DNA of 64,000 nucleotides. Source: Thauera propionica (GTDB lineage: Bacteria > Pseudomonadota > Gammaproteobacteria > Burkholderiales > Rhodocyclaceae). A program made the translations under genes and the position numbers. The DNA is taken from the NCBI RefSeq assembly GCF_002245655.1, contig NZ_NOIH01000003.1, positions 783,133 through 847,132 on the forward strand, given 5' to 3'. Numbering within the stretch: position 1 is the first letter of the stretch; each line of letters begins with the position of its first letter. This document shows positions 1-8,168 of the stretch, piece by piece. A model generated the notes under the pieces. That model worked only from the letters and a program-made list of their open reading frames with translations, did not search any database and had not been told where the DNA came from.

Positions 1-575
1 TGGATAACCCGCTCACCGGCCCGCGCGGCGCTTCGGCAGTGTTCGGTCCGCAGAAAGGGGCGACGCCGGACATGGTGCAGACGCTCGACGCCAATCTGGC
101 GCATCTCGCCCTCATCATTCAGCGCGATCTGGGCGTTGCCGTCGAGCAGGTGCCCGGCGCCGGTGCGGCGGGCGGCATGGGTGCGGCGATGCTCGCCTTC
201 TTCGGCGCCACGCTGAAGCCCGGCATCGAGATCGTCACTGCCGCGGTTGGGCTCGACGCCCATGTCCGCGATGCCGACCTCGTCATCACCGGCGAAGGCC
301 GCATCGATTTCCAGACCATCCAAGGCAAGACGCCGGTCGGTGTCGCTCGCGTGGCCAAGCGCCACGGCAAGCCGGTGATCGGCATTGCCGGTTCGCTCGG
401 TGCCGAGGTCGGCGTGGTGCACGAACACGGCATCGATGCGGTGTTCAGCGTGCTGAGCACGCCGTGTACGCTGGACGACGCCCTGCGGGACGCCGCGCTC
501 AATCTCGAGCTCACCGCGCGCAATGTCGCCGCGAGCCTGCGTATCGGTGCCTTGTCAGGCCTGACACGCCAGTGA
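1..575 (+). CDS. Glycerate kinase (type 1), C-terminal part
   Basis: This is the 3' end of a glycerate kinase, which phosphorylates D-glycerate with ATP in glyoxylate/glycerate metabolism. The reading frame is open from the first bases of the window, so the gene starts upstream. The translation opens with the family motif DNPLTGPRGA followed by FGPQKGAT, then GAGAAGGMGAA and the acidic ITGEGRID stretch, all typical of the GarK/GlxK fold. About 190 residues are visible of a usual 370 to 420. An internal GTG at 39 is not the real start. Two AEC transporters follow on the same strand, so it may belong to an organic-acid use cluster. Which upstream enzymes feed it cannot be seen. Confidence 0.9.
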   Translation, partial: DNPLTGPRGASAVFGPQKGATPDMVQTLDANLAHLALIIQRDLGVAVEQVPGAGAAGGMGAAMLAFFGATLKPGIEIVTAAVGLDAHVRDADLVITGEGRIDFQTIQGKTPVGVARVAKRHGKPVIGIAGSLGAEVGVVHEHGIDAVFSVLSTPCTLDDALRDAALNLELTARNVAASLRIGALSGLTRQ

Positions 576-581
576 GACCGC

Positions 582-595
582 GTAATGCGCATTAC
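582..595. promoter_or_regulatory. 14-bp perfect palindrome upstream of the AEC transporters
   Basis: The bases GTAATGCGCATTAC read the same on both strands. They sit between the glycerate kinase stop (575) and the first AEC transporter start (656), where an operator would be expected. The factor is unknown, and the site is inferred from symmetry alone. Confidence 0.3.
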
Positions 596-655
596 TACCA
601 CTACCAGTCGTCGGCCCCCGATGGGATGATCGGCCCTCGAAACTGAAGGGCATTC

Positions 656-1591
656 GTGGACATCATTTTCGGCATCATCCTGCCGGTCTTCGGCACGCTC
701 GGCCTCGGCTACGCCGCGGCGCGCTTCGGCGTGTTCGACGAGGCGGCCAACCGCGGCCTGTCGCTGTTCGTGTTCAACTTCGCGCTGCCGCTGATGCTGT
801 TCCGCGCCATCGCGCAGGCCGAACTGCCCGATGCGATGCCGTGGGGCTACCTGCTGTCGTACTACATCGGCGCGTTCGCCGTCTTCGGTCTCGCGATGGT
901 GGCGGGGCGGATGCTGTTTGCGCGCCGCACTGACGAGCAGGCGGTGCTTGGCATCGGTGCGGGCTTCTCCAATACCGGCATGCTCGGCATTCCGCTGGTG
1001 ATGACCGCCTACGGCCCGTCCGCGGCCCTGCCGCTGTTCGTCATGATCGCGTGCCACAGCCTGTTGATGCTGCCGCCCACCACGGCGCTGATCGAGGCTG
1101 CGCGCGGCGGCACGCAATCGACCGCGGCGACCCTGCTGAACCTGGCAAAAGGCGTGCTCGGCACGCCGATCATCTGGGGCCTGTCCTGCGGGCTGGCTTT
1201 CGCGCTGACCGGTGTCGCCCTGCCCGGCCCGCTCGACGCCGTGGCCAAGGGCCTGGGCAGCGCGGCCACGCCCTGCGCGCTGTTCGCGCTCGGGGCTTCG
1301 CTGACGCGCTACAGCCTGGGCGGCAACCTGCGCGAGCCGGCGGTGCTGGTGGCGCTGAAGACGCTCGTGCATCCGCTGCTGGTGTGGCTGCTCGCGACCC
1401 AGGTGTTCGACGTGCCGGCGCTGTGGGTGATGACCGGCGTGCTGCTCGCCGCGCTGCCGGCGGGGATCACGCCCTACCTGTTCGCCCAGCGCTACAACAT
1501 CTGCCAGTCCACCGTCGCCTCGGCTTTGTTCCTGTCGACCGTGCTGTCGGTGTTCACGCTGTCAGGGCTGCTGTTCCTGTTGCGACCCTGA
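656..1591 (+). CDS. AEC (auxin efflux carrier) family transporter 1
   Basis: A 311-residue inner-membrane transporter of the AEC/BART superfamily, which in bacteria moves small organic acids such as malate or malonate. The protein is almost entirely hydrophobic, with about ten predicted membrane segments. The N-terminal helix contains ILPVFGTLGLGYAAARFG and a conserved FNFALPLMLFR segment lies near residue 40; the mid-protein GFSNTGMLGIPL motif is a family hallmark. Translation is predicted from GTG at 656, about 80 bp after the glycerate kinase. A paralogue follows after 9 bp, so the two are probably co-transcribed. The substrate cannot be read from sequence; the glycerate kinase neighbour suggests a two- or three-carbon acid. 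Confidence 0.85.
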   Translation: MDIIFGIILPVFGTLGLGYAAARFGVFDEAANRGLSLFVFNFALPLMLFRAIAQAELPDAMPWGYLLSYYIGAFAVFGLAMVAGRMLFARRTDEQAVLGIGAGFSNTGMLGIPLVMTAYGPSAALPLFVMIACHSLLMLPPTTALIEAARGGTQSTAATLLNLAKGVLGTPIIWGLSCGLAFALTGVALPGPLDAVAKGLGSAATPCALFALGASLTRYSLGGNLREPAVLVALKTLVHPLLVWLLATQVFDVPALWVMTGVLLAALPAGITPYLFAQRYNICQSTVASALFLSTVLSVFTLSGLLFLLRP

Positions 1592-1600
1592 CGCGCGCCG

Positions 1601-2551
1601 ATGACCGATTTCCTCTCCATCCTGGGTTTCTCCTTCTCGGTCACCGGACCGATCTTCGTGCTGCTCGGCCTCGGCGTGCTGCTGTGCCGTACCGGCATGC
1701 TCACCGACGGTTTCATCGAGGGCGGCTCGAAGCTGGTGTTCACCATCGCCCTGCCCACCTTGCTCTTCATCAGCATCGCGCGCACGCGCATCGCGGAGTC
1801 GGCCAACGCCGGCATGATCGCCTACGGCCTGCTGGCGACGCTGGCGATCTACCTCGCCCTGGAGTGGGTGGCGAAGTACATCGTCCAGCCCGAGCGCGAC
1901 CGCGGCGTGGTGGTGCAGGGCGCCTTCCGCTCCAATTTCGGCGTCATCGGCCTGGCCTACTGCGTCAATGCCTACGGCGATGCGGGTCTGGCGGCAGCTT
2001 CGCTCTACCTCGGACTGGTGACGATCCTGGTCAACATCCTCGGTGTCATCACCCTCAGCCGTTCGCTGCATCGCAGCCAGGGCGCCGGCCGCATCGCGCG
2101 CGGCATCGCGACCAATCCGCTCATCATCGGCATCCTGCTGGCGCTGCCGGTGTCGGCGCTGGAGATCCGCCTGCCGGCGCTGGCCCTGCAGTCGGCGCAA
2201 TACGTCGCCGACATGACGCTGCCGCTGGCGCTGCTGTGCACCGGCGCGTCGCTGAACTTCCGCAGCCTGCGCTCGGAGATCGCCAGCACCGCGCTGGCGA
2301 CGGTCGGCAAGCTGGTGCTCGTGCCGCTGGTGCTGACAACGGGCGCCGTCGCGCTCGGCTTCCGCGGCATCGAGCTCGGCATCCTGATGCTGATGGCCTC
2401 CTCGCCCTCGGCCGCGGCCGGCTACGTCATGGTGCGCGCGATGGGCGGCAACGCCGCGCTGGCGGCCAACATCATCGCGCTGACGACCCTCGGCTCGCTG
2501 CTGACGACGAGTCTGGGCGTGATGCTGCTGCGCAGCGGCGGGCTGATCTGA
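1601..2551 (+). CDS. AEC family transporter 2
   Basis: A second AEC-family permease of 316 residues, 9 bp downstream of the first. It shows the same plan: a hydrophobic N-terminus with a glycine-rich turn (FVLLGLGVLLCR), a FTIALPTLLF segment, a GAFRSNFGVIGLAY motif matching the paralogue's GFSNTGMLGIPL, and a C-terminal MLMASSPSAAAGYV stretch. The two copies are clearly diverged, so this is not a recent duplication. Adjacent paralogues could form a heteromeric carrier or have different substrates; neither is shown by the sequence. Its stop lies only 10 bp from the convergent cobJ stop, leaving no room for a normal terminator. Confidence 0.85.
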   Translation: MTDFLSILGFSFSVTGPIFVLLGLGVLLCRTGMLTDGFIEGGSKLVFTIALPTLLFISIARTRIAESANAGMIAYGLLATLAIYLALEWVAKYIVQPERDRGVVVQGAFRSNFGVIGLAYCVNAYGDAGLAAASLYLGLVTILVNILGVITLSRSLHRSQGAGRIARGIATNPLIIGILLALPVSALEIRLPALALQSAQYVADMTLPLALLCTGASLNFRSLRSEIASTALATVGKLVLVPLVLTTGAVALGFRGIELGILMLMASSPSAAAGYVMVRAMGGNAALAANIIALTTLGSLLTTSLGVMLLRSGGLI

Positions 2552-2561
2552 GCCACGGCGC

Positions 2562-3569
2562 TTACACCGCAGCTTCGGGCGGTGCTTCGGCTGCGCCTGT
2601 CGCCTCGTCCGCCGGTTCCGCCAGCAAGGTGGCGATGTAGTCCTGCGGCAAGCGGTACTCGGCGGCGAGTTGCGCTGCATCGACGCCGCTGGCGCGAATC
2701 GCCTGCAGCCACCCTTCCAGACCGGTCGACAGCGAGCGGCCCGCCCGTTCCCCGTCGCGAGTGGCGCGTTCGCCTGCGGCGACCTCGTACTTGTTGCTGT
2801 AGCCGCGTGGCGTCACCATCAGGCCGTCGCGCACGAAGGTGTTGGAGTTGCCTATCAGCACGGTGGTCAGCATGCCGATATCGGCCTCGGCCATGCGTGC
2901 CAGCGTAGTGAATTCGATGCGCTGCTTCGGCCGGTAGGCCGATTTGACGATGGCGACCGGGGTGTCGGGGCGGCGGTGGCGCAGGAACAGGCGCTGGGCC
3001 TCGACGATCTGGCGGGTGCGGCGGCCGCTCTTGGGGTTGTAGAGGGCGACGACGAAATCCGCGTAGGCGACGGCATCCAGGCGGCGGGCGATGGTCGGCC
3101 ACGGCGTGAGCAGGTCCGACAGCGAGATCGCACAGAAATCGTGCGTCAGCGGCGCGCCGACCAACGCGGCGCAGGTGTTGAGCGCCGAGGCGCCGGGGAC
3201 GATCTCGACCTCGATGCCCGAGTCCGGCGTCCACCCGGCCTGGAACAGCACCTCGAAGGTGGGACCGGCCATGCCGTAGACACCGGCGTCGCCCGAGGAC
3301 ACCAGCGCGACCTTGCGGCCCTGGCGCGCGCGTTCGAGCGCCTCGATGGCGCGGTCCAGTTCCTCGGTCATCGACTTCCTGATGACCTCCTTGCCTTCGA
3401 GCAGGTCGGCGACCAGGCGGATGTAGGTGACGTAGCCGATCACGGTGTCGGCTTCGGCGATCGCGGCGCGCGCGCGCGCCGTGAGGTGCGCGTGGGCCCC
3501 GGGGCCGAGGCCGACGAGCATGATCTTGCCGCCGGAAGCGGCGGGGCGGAGGGGGTCGGGCGCGTTCAT
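2562..3569 (-). CDS. cobJ: Precorrin-3B C17-methyltransferase (CobJ/CbiH)
   Basis: A SAM-dependent methyltransferase that carries out C17 methylation with ring contraction in corrin synthesis. The N-terminus has the SAM-binding LVGLGPGAHAHLT, followed by SSGDAGVYGMAG and EIVPGASALN, all typical of the CobJ/CbiH group. The core ends near residue 250 at NTFVRDGLMVTPRGYSNKY. About 80 extra residues follow, ending in an Ala/Glu-rich tail, making the protein (335 residues) longer than the usual 240 to 260. The ATG overlaps the cobE stop (ATGA), so translation is probably coupled. It is the last gene of the riboswitch-controlled cobalamin operon. Confidence 0.95.
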   Translation of the reverse strand: MNAPDPLRPAASGGKIMLVGLGPGAHAHLTARARAAIAEADTVIGYVTYIRLVADLLEGKEVIRKSMTEELDRAIEALERARQGRKVALVSSGDAGVYGMAGPTFEVLFQAGWTPDSGIEVEIVPGASALNTCAALVGAPLTHDFCAISLSDLLTPWPTIARRLDAVAYADFVVALYNPKSGRRTRQIVEAQRLFLRHRRPDTPVAIVKSAYRPKQRIEFTTLARMAEADIGMLTTVLIGNSNTFVRDGLMVTPRGYSNKYEVAAGERATRDGERAGRSLSTGLEGWLQAIRASGVDAAQLAAEYRLPQDYIATLLAEPADEATGAAEAPPEAAV

Positions 3570-4006
3570 GCGGGCATCCTTGCGATGGAGACGGTGGCGT
3601 TGCGGCCATCGGAGCCGCGCAGCCGGTGTTTTTCGACGCGCAGGGCGCCGGGGTCGGTGGCGAGATCGGTTCCGGCGGCAAGCAGTGCGGCGGCTTCGGC
3701 CACCGAGGGTGTGCCGGTGTATTTGCGCACCGTTTCCGACGGGTTGGGCACGGCGACCGCGGCCAGCAGCTGCGGCGGAAAGAAGCGTGGCGTCCAGCCC
3801 GCCGCGGCGACGGCCTCGAGCAGGCCGGCTTCGTCGGCCTTGAGCGTGATGCTGGCCACGGTGACGACATCGCGGCGCGATGCGCCGATGCTGGCGAGGG
3901 CCGTGTCGATGGCCTGCGCGATGGTCGCGGCCGGTGTGCCGCGGTCGCAGCCGAGGCCGAGCGCGAGCCTCTGAAGAGCCCGGCCGGCACCCCCGTCCGC
4001 GCTCAC
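3566..4006 (-). CDS. cobE: CobE / CbiG C-terminal domain protein
   Basis: A 146-residue protein matching the C-terminal domain of CbiG (CobE/GbiG_C family). CbiG opens the ring-A delta-lactone of cobalt-precorrin-5A; CobE is the free-standing equivalent in some genomes. Visible motifs are ALGLGCDRGTP near the N-terminus, ASITLKADE and the later VAVPNPSETV. I chose GTG at 4006-4004 because it overlaps the cbiG stop as GTGA, like the other couplings in this operon. The open frame runs upstream to 4198, but that part is an out-of-frame shadow of cbiG. The two CbiG domains are therefore encoded by separate, translationally coupled genes. Confidence 0.85.
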   Translation of the reverse strand: MSADGGAGRALQRLALGLGCDRGTPAATIAQAIDTALASIGASRRDVVTVASITLKADEAGLLEAVAAAGWTPRFFPPQLLAAVAVPNPSETVRKYTGTPSVAEAAALLAAGTDLATDPGALRVEKHRLRGSDGRNATVSIARMPA

Positions 4007-4791
4007 GCCGCCTCCGGCGCGGAGGGACGGTAGATCACCCGCTTGCCGGTGAGGCGTCCGGCGTAGCTTGCGGGCAAGGGGCGGTGGCTGATCCACAGCA
4101 CCGCGCCGAAACGCTCGGGATCGACGTCTTCCAGCCGTTCGAAGCGCTGGATGTTGGCCGGCAGCGGGCCGCTGCGGCCGTTGGCATGGCGCGACCACCA
4201 GTCGGTGCTGCCGGCTTCCTGCACCAGCGCGACCGGCTCGTCGTTCACTACTGCGGCGCTGGCGCGCACGATCTCGTCGTGGCTGGCCTCGAAGATCCAG
4301 CCCAGCTCGCGCCCCAGCAGGTCGACCGCCAGCGTCTCGCGTGCGTCCGATGCGGTGGTCAGCACCGGGGTGGCGCCTACTGCCTGTTGCAGCACGCCGG
4401 CGATGGCGTTGGCGCCGCCGAGGTGGCCGGACAGCACCGGGATCGCCCAGCGCCCCGCTTCGTCGAGCACCACCACGCCGGGGTCGGTCTCCTTGTTCTT
4501 CAGGTGGGGCGCGACCAGACGCACCACCGCGCCCAGCGACACGATGGCGACGATGCCGTCGAAGCCGGCGAACAGCGCCGGCACCTGGTCGCCGACCTTG
4601 CCTTCGTAACAGGCGAACGCGCCGGGGGCGGCGGCTTCGGCCTCGATGCCGAACTTCTGCGGCGCGAACAGCGTGGCACCGGGCAGCGCCGCGATGACGC
4701 GGCCGGCCAGCGCGATGCCGTGGCGAGTGATCGACACCACGGCGATGCGGGTGTTGGGAAAGGGCAGGTGTTGGGTCGTCTGTGGAGACAT
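4003..4791 (-). CDS. cbiG: Cobalt-precorrin-5A hydrolase, N-terminal and central domains (CbiG)
   Basis: A 262-residue CbiG. The family hydrolyses the delta-lactone of cobalt-precorrin-5A and releases acetaldehyde, a step specific to the early-cobalt pathway. The N-terminal RIAVVSITRHGIALA, the central GIVAIVSLGAVVRLVAP with KNKETDPGVVVLDE, and PVLSGHLGGANAIA are conserved CbiG motifs. The C-terminal CobE-like domain is missing here and is encoded by the next gene, whose GTG overlaps this stop. It starts 11 bp after the cobI stop. Together with CbiX and CbiD it marks the operon as the cobalt-early route despite the Cob-type names of some other enzymes. Confidence 0.93.
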   Translation of the reverse strand: MSPQTTQHLPFPNTRIAVVSITRHGIALAGRVIAALPGATLFAPQKFGIEAEAAAPGAFACYEGKVGDQVPALFAGFDGIVAIVSLGAVVRLVAPHLKNKETDPGVVVLDEAGRWAIPVLSGHLGGANAIAGVLQQAVGATPVLTTASDARETLAVDLLGRELGWIFEASHDEIVRASAAVVNDEPVALVQEAGSTDWWSRHANGRSGPLPANIQRFERLEDVDPERFGAVLWISHRPLPASYAGRLTGKRVIYRPSAPEAA

Positions 4792-4802
4792 CGGGAGGGA
4801 CC

Positions 4803-5609
4803 TCAGGAAACGGCCGTTACAGCCTGTTGTTCGGCGCGCTTGCGGCAGCCGCGGCGCAGCTCGCCGCGCTGGCGCTTGGGGTTCTGCACCAGCAGCAGCG
4901 ACAGGTAATTGACCTTTTCGCCGCGCAGGCTGGCCACGTCATGCACGACGCGCTGTTTGGGCGCACCCACCTTCTCGACGAAGCAGCTGCTGGCGAGCAG
5001 GCCGCGGCGTGCGAGCAGGTCGAGCACCTCGTCGAGCAGCGGCTTCACCTTCATCAGCACCACGGTGTCGAACTCGTCGAGCAGGTGGTCGATGACGGCG
5101 GTGCCGTAGGCGGCGGGGATCACCGCCATCGTTTCGTCCTCTTCGGCCAGCGCGAGGTCGGCCACGGCCGCAGCGGCAGCGAAGGAGCTGACGCCGGGGA
5201 TGGTGTCGACCTCGACCTCGGGTGCCAGCTCGCGTACGGCGCGCGCCAGGTGGCGGAAGGTGGAGTAGGTGGAGGCGTCGCCTTCGACCAGGAAGGCGAG
5301 GTCGCGGCCTTCGGCCAGCAGCTGCAACGTCTGCGCGGCGGCTCGTGCCCAGGCTTTGGCGAGCGTGATCGCGTCGCGTGTCATCGGGAACACCAGCTCG
5401 ACGGCGTCGTCCGGAACCGCCAGCCCGCCACGGCGGGCGATGTCCAGTGCGTAGGAGGACTCCTCGGCGCGCTTGACCGGATAGGCCCAGCGTGCGCCGG
5501 ACTGCAGCGCGGCCCAGCCCCGGCGGGTGATGAGGTCGGGGTCGCCGGGGCCGAGCGAGACGCCGATCAGGCGGCCGAAACGACGGGGGGTCAAAGTGGG
5601 CGCGTTCAT
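4803..5609 (-). CDS. cobI: Precorrin-2 C20-methyltransferase (CobI/CbiL)
   Basis: A SAM-dependent methylase of 268 residues that methylates C20 of (cobalt-)precorrin-2, the committed step towards corrins. The N-terminal LIGVSLGPGDPDLITRRGW is the SAM-binding signature; LVEGDASTYSTFRHLAR, EVDTIPGVSSFAAAAA and VVLMKVKPLLDEVLDLL follow in the usual order. The ATG at 5609 overlaps the cobL stop (ATGA). The frame is open further upstream, but that region is the shadow of cobL. A short basic tail rich in Arg and Lys ends the protein. Confidence 0.95.
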   Translation of the reverse strand: MNAPTLTPRRFGRLIGVSLGPGDPDLITRRGWAALQSGARWAYPVKRAEESSYALDIARRGGLAVPDDAVELVFPMTRDAITLAKAWARAAAQTLQLLAEGRDLAFLVEGDASTYSTFRHLARAVRELAPEVEVDTIPGVSSFAAAAAVADLALAEEDETMAVIPAAYGTAVIDHLLDEFDTVVLMKVKPLLDEVLDLLARRGLLASSCFVEKVGAPKQRVVHDVASLRGEKVNYLSLLLVQNPKRQRGELRRGCRKRAEQQAVTAVS

Positions 5610-7000
5610 GCGGTTTCCTTGCGGGCGGTGACGATCCACACCGGGTTCTGCGCAGCGAGCCGGTGCATGTCGAGGATGGGTTGGCTGCGCGCGGCCGACA
5701 GCATGGTCACGTCCCAGGCAGCACCGCTTGCGGCCAGTGCGGACGTGGCAGTGGCGAGGTTCTCGAGGGTGACGAAGTTCATCACCAGCCGGCCGCCGGC
5801 TCTGAGCCGGCGAAGCGCCAGGGCGATCAGTTCGCCCAGTTCGCCGCCCGAGCCGCCAATGAAGACCGCGTCGGGGTCGGGCCAGGCGTCGAGCCCGGCC
5901 GGGGCCTTGCCTTCGTGAAGGCTGTAGTTGCTCGCGCGCAGGCGACAGGCGTTGGCGCGCGCATTGGCGGCATCGCCCGCATTCTTCTCGATCGCCCACA
6001 CGTGGCCATGGCGGGCGATGCGGCTTGCTTCGAGGCCGACCGAACCGGAACCGGCGCCGATGTCCCACACCCGGCTGTCGGCACGCAGCGCCAGCTTGGC
6101 GAGCGACACCGCGCGTGCCTCCACCTTGGTGATCAGGCCCTTCTCGGGGCTGCGCTGCACGTAGTCGAGATCGTCGAGGCCGAACAGGGGCGTATCCGCG
6201 GGCAGGGCGCGGAGCGCGACGTCGGCTGCAGTCGCCGTCTCCCTGCCCACTGCCGCCCCGTCTCGTCGCTCGGGGGAGCGCGAGCGTTCGATCACGAGGA
6301 TGTTGGGCTCCGGAAAACGCCGGGTGGCGGCCTCGTGCAGGCTCAGTCCCTCGAAGATGGCCTCGTCGTCCAGGCACAGGCGGGCGACCACCGACAGGCG
6401 CAGGTCCTCGTCGCTGCCTGGCTCGCCATAGCCGGCCGCCAGCAAGGCGCGGGCGATGCGGTCGGGGCTGTTGGCCGGGCTGGTGAAGGCGGCGACCAGC
6501 GGATGCTCAGTGACAGTGCGGATCAATCGGTACAGGCCGTGTTCCGGCGTCGGACCGGGCTGCAGCGGATCGGCCTGCCATTCGCCGGCATCGGCGCCGT
6601 GGCAGGAGGCGAAGCGGGCCTCCTGCCACGGCTTCTTCAGGCGGGCGAAGGCGAGCTGCAGTGTCGACGGCGCGGGCAGTACCGCGACCCGCGTGGCGTC
6701 GAGCTTGCCGATCAGGAAGCCGGCGATGCCGTGGCACAAAGGGTCGCCGGTGGCGAGCACCACGGCGTGGCCGCCCTGCCCGGCGACCTCCTCGATCCAG
6801 CCCGGCACACGGCTCAGCGCGCCGTCCATGTTCAGCAGGCGGGCGGCCGGCGCATGTGGCGCGATCAGTTCCAGCGTGCGTTCGGCGCCGATGACGCAGG
6901 CAGCGGTGTCGATGCGCTGGCGCGCCGTGGCGCCAAGGCCGTCCCAGCCGTCGTCGAGGACGCCGACGATGCTGCAGACAGGAGCGGTAGGTTCAGGCAT
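5606..7000 (-). CDS. cobL: Precorrin-6Y C5,15-methyltransferase, decarboxylating (CobL/CbiET fusion)
   Basis: A 464-residue fusion of the CbiE methylase (about residues 8-210) and the CbiT methyltransferase (about 265-464), which together methylate C5 and C15 and decarboxylate the C12 acetate. The E half shows VVLATGDPLCHGIAGFL and LQLAFARLKKPWQEA. The T half has the class I SAM site VWDIGAGSGSVGLEASR preceded by KGLITKVEARA, and later AVFIGGSGGEL. The size matches other CobL proteins. The start overlaps the end of cbiD by 8 bp, and the stop overlaps the cobI ATG. The linker around residues 235-265 is Arg- and Ala-rich and probably flexible. Confidence 0.95.
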   Translation of the reverse strand: MPEPTAPVCSIVGVLDDGWDGLGATARQRIDTAACVIGAERTLELIAPHAPAARLLNMDGALSRVPGWIEEVAGQGGHAVVLATGDPLCHGIAGFLIGKLDATRVAVLPAPSTLQLAFARLKKPWQEARFASCHGADAGEWQADPLQPGPTPEHGLYRLIRTVTEHPLVAAFTSPANSPDRIARALLAAGYGEPGSDEDLRLSVVARLCLDDEAIFEGLSLHEAATRRFPEPNILVIERSRSPERRDGAAVGRETATAADVALRALPADTPLFGLDDLDYVQRSPEKGLITKVEARAVSLAKLALRADSRVWDIGAGSGSVGLEASRIARHGHVWAIEKNAGDAANARANACRLRASNYSLHEGKAPAGLDAWPDPDAVFIGGSGGELGELIALALRRLRAGGRLVMNFVTLENLATATSALAASGAAWDVTMLSAARSQPILDMHRLAAQNPVWIVTARKETA

Positions 7001-8159
7001 GCGTGGGCTCCGTCAGGTCGGCCTCGTTCACGGTCACGATCGGCACGCCCTCGAAGTTGCAGGCCAGCACCGTGAGCCGGTGCGGGCCGGGGTAGCGCTG
7101 GCGCAGGCTGCGAATGGCGCGCGCGGCCAGCGCGCGGTGGAAGGCCGCGGCCAGGCCGAGTCCGGCCAGGCGTTCGGCGGCGAAGCGGGCGGTCTCGGCT
7201 GCGCGGATCTCGGCCACGAGATCGGGCGGCGCACCGACCTCGGCGGCGGCGGCGGCGATCAGCTCGCGGTCCACTTCCTCGCGCCAGGCGTGCGTGACCG
7301 ACAGGCCCTGGGCGATCTTGGTGAGCTTGCCGACCATCGCGCCGACGATGATGTGCTGCATGCCCTGTTTGACCGCGGTGGTGAAGGCGGCCTTGACGAA
7401 GTCGCCCATCTGCACGAAGCAGGCTTCGTCCAGTTGCGGAAATTCGCGCATCGCACATTTCTCGGTGCGGCCGCCGGTGGTGAACACGACGCTGGTCTGG
7501 CCCTGGTTGGCGGCGACATCGATGGCCTGGATCACGCTGGCGCGGAAGGCGGCGGTCGAATACGGGCGGACGATGCCGGTGGTGCCGAGGATGCTGATGC
7601 CGCCGAGGATGCCGAGGCGGGCGTTGAGGGTCTTCTTCGCCATCTCCTCGCCGCCCGGTACCGAGATGGTCACCTCCAGGCTGTCGCCGGCCTCGAGGAT
7701 GGGGGCGCCTGCCGCGCGTACGTTGTCGACGATGTTTCGCCTTGGTACCGGGTTGATCGCCGGGCCCCCAACGTCCAGCCCAAGGCCGGGCCTGGTGACG
7801 ACGCCTACGCCGGGGCCGCCCTTCAGGATCACTGAACCTCCTCCGCCGGGGATGCGGCACACGTCGGCGGTGAGATGGGCGCCATGGGTGGCGTCCGGGT
7901 CGTCGCCGGCGTCCTTGACCGACACCGCACGGGCATGATCGCCGTCGACATGGCCGTCGGTGACTGCAAAGCGCACGCGCATCATGTTGGGCAGGACGCA
8001 CTCCACCGCGTCCGGCACCTCGCCCTGCACCAGGCCGAGTGTGGCCGCGGCGGCGGCGGCGGCCGAGTTGGCGCCGGTCGAGAAGCCGGTGCGGTTGCCG
8101 CGGTCACGCTTGGCATCGCCCTTGCGCACCTTATCCGGCAATGCGTGTCCTGCCGCCAT
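6993..8159 (-). CDS. cbiD: Cobalt-precorrin-5B C1-methyltransferase (CbiD)
   Basis: A 388-residue CbiD, which methylates C1 of cobalt-precorrin-5B in the early-cobalt pathway; the aerobic route uses an unrelated enzyme. Characteristic motifs are RTGFSTGANSAAAA near the N-terminus, GGGSVILKGGPGVGVVT, the NPVPRRNI motif, LGGISILGTTGIV, and the C-terminal NFEGVPIVTVNEADL. The ATG at 8159 lies 9 bp after the cobH stop, and the 3' end overlaps cobL. CbiD next to CbiX and CbiG is the strongest evidence for the pathway type in this operon. Confidence 0.95.
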   Translation of the reverse strand: MAAGHALPDKVRKGDAKRDRGNRTGFSTGANSAAAAAAATLGLVQGEVPDAVECVLPNMMRVRFAVTDGHVDGDHARAVSVKDAGDDPDATHGAHLTADVCRIPGGGGSVILKGGPGVGVVTRPGLGLDVGGPAINPVPRRNIVDNVRAAGAPILEAGDSLEVTISVPGGEEMAKKTLNARLGILGGISILGTTGIVRPYSTAAFRASVIQAIDVAANQGQTSVVFTTGGRTEKCAMREFPQLDEACFVQMGDFVKAAFTTAVKQGMQHIIVGAMVGKLTKIAQGLSVTHAWREEVDRELIAAAAAEVGAPPDLVAEIRAAETARFAAERLAGLGLAAAFHRALAARAIRSLRQRYPGPHRLTVLACNFEGVPIVTVNEADLTEPTHA

Positions 8160-8168
8160 GGCCGGTTC

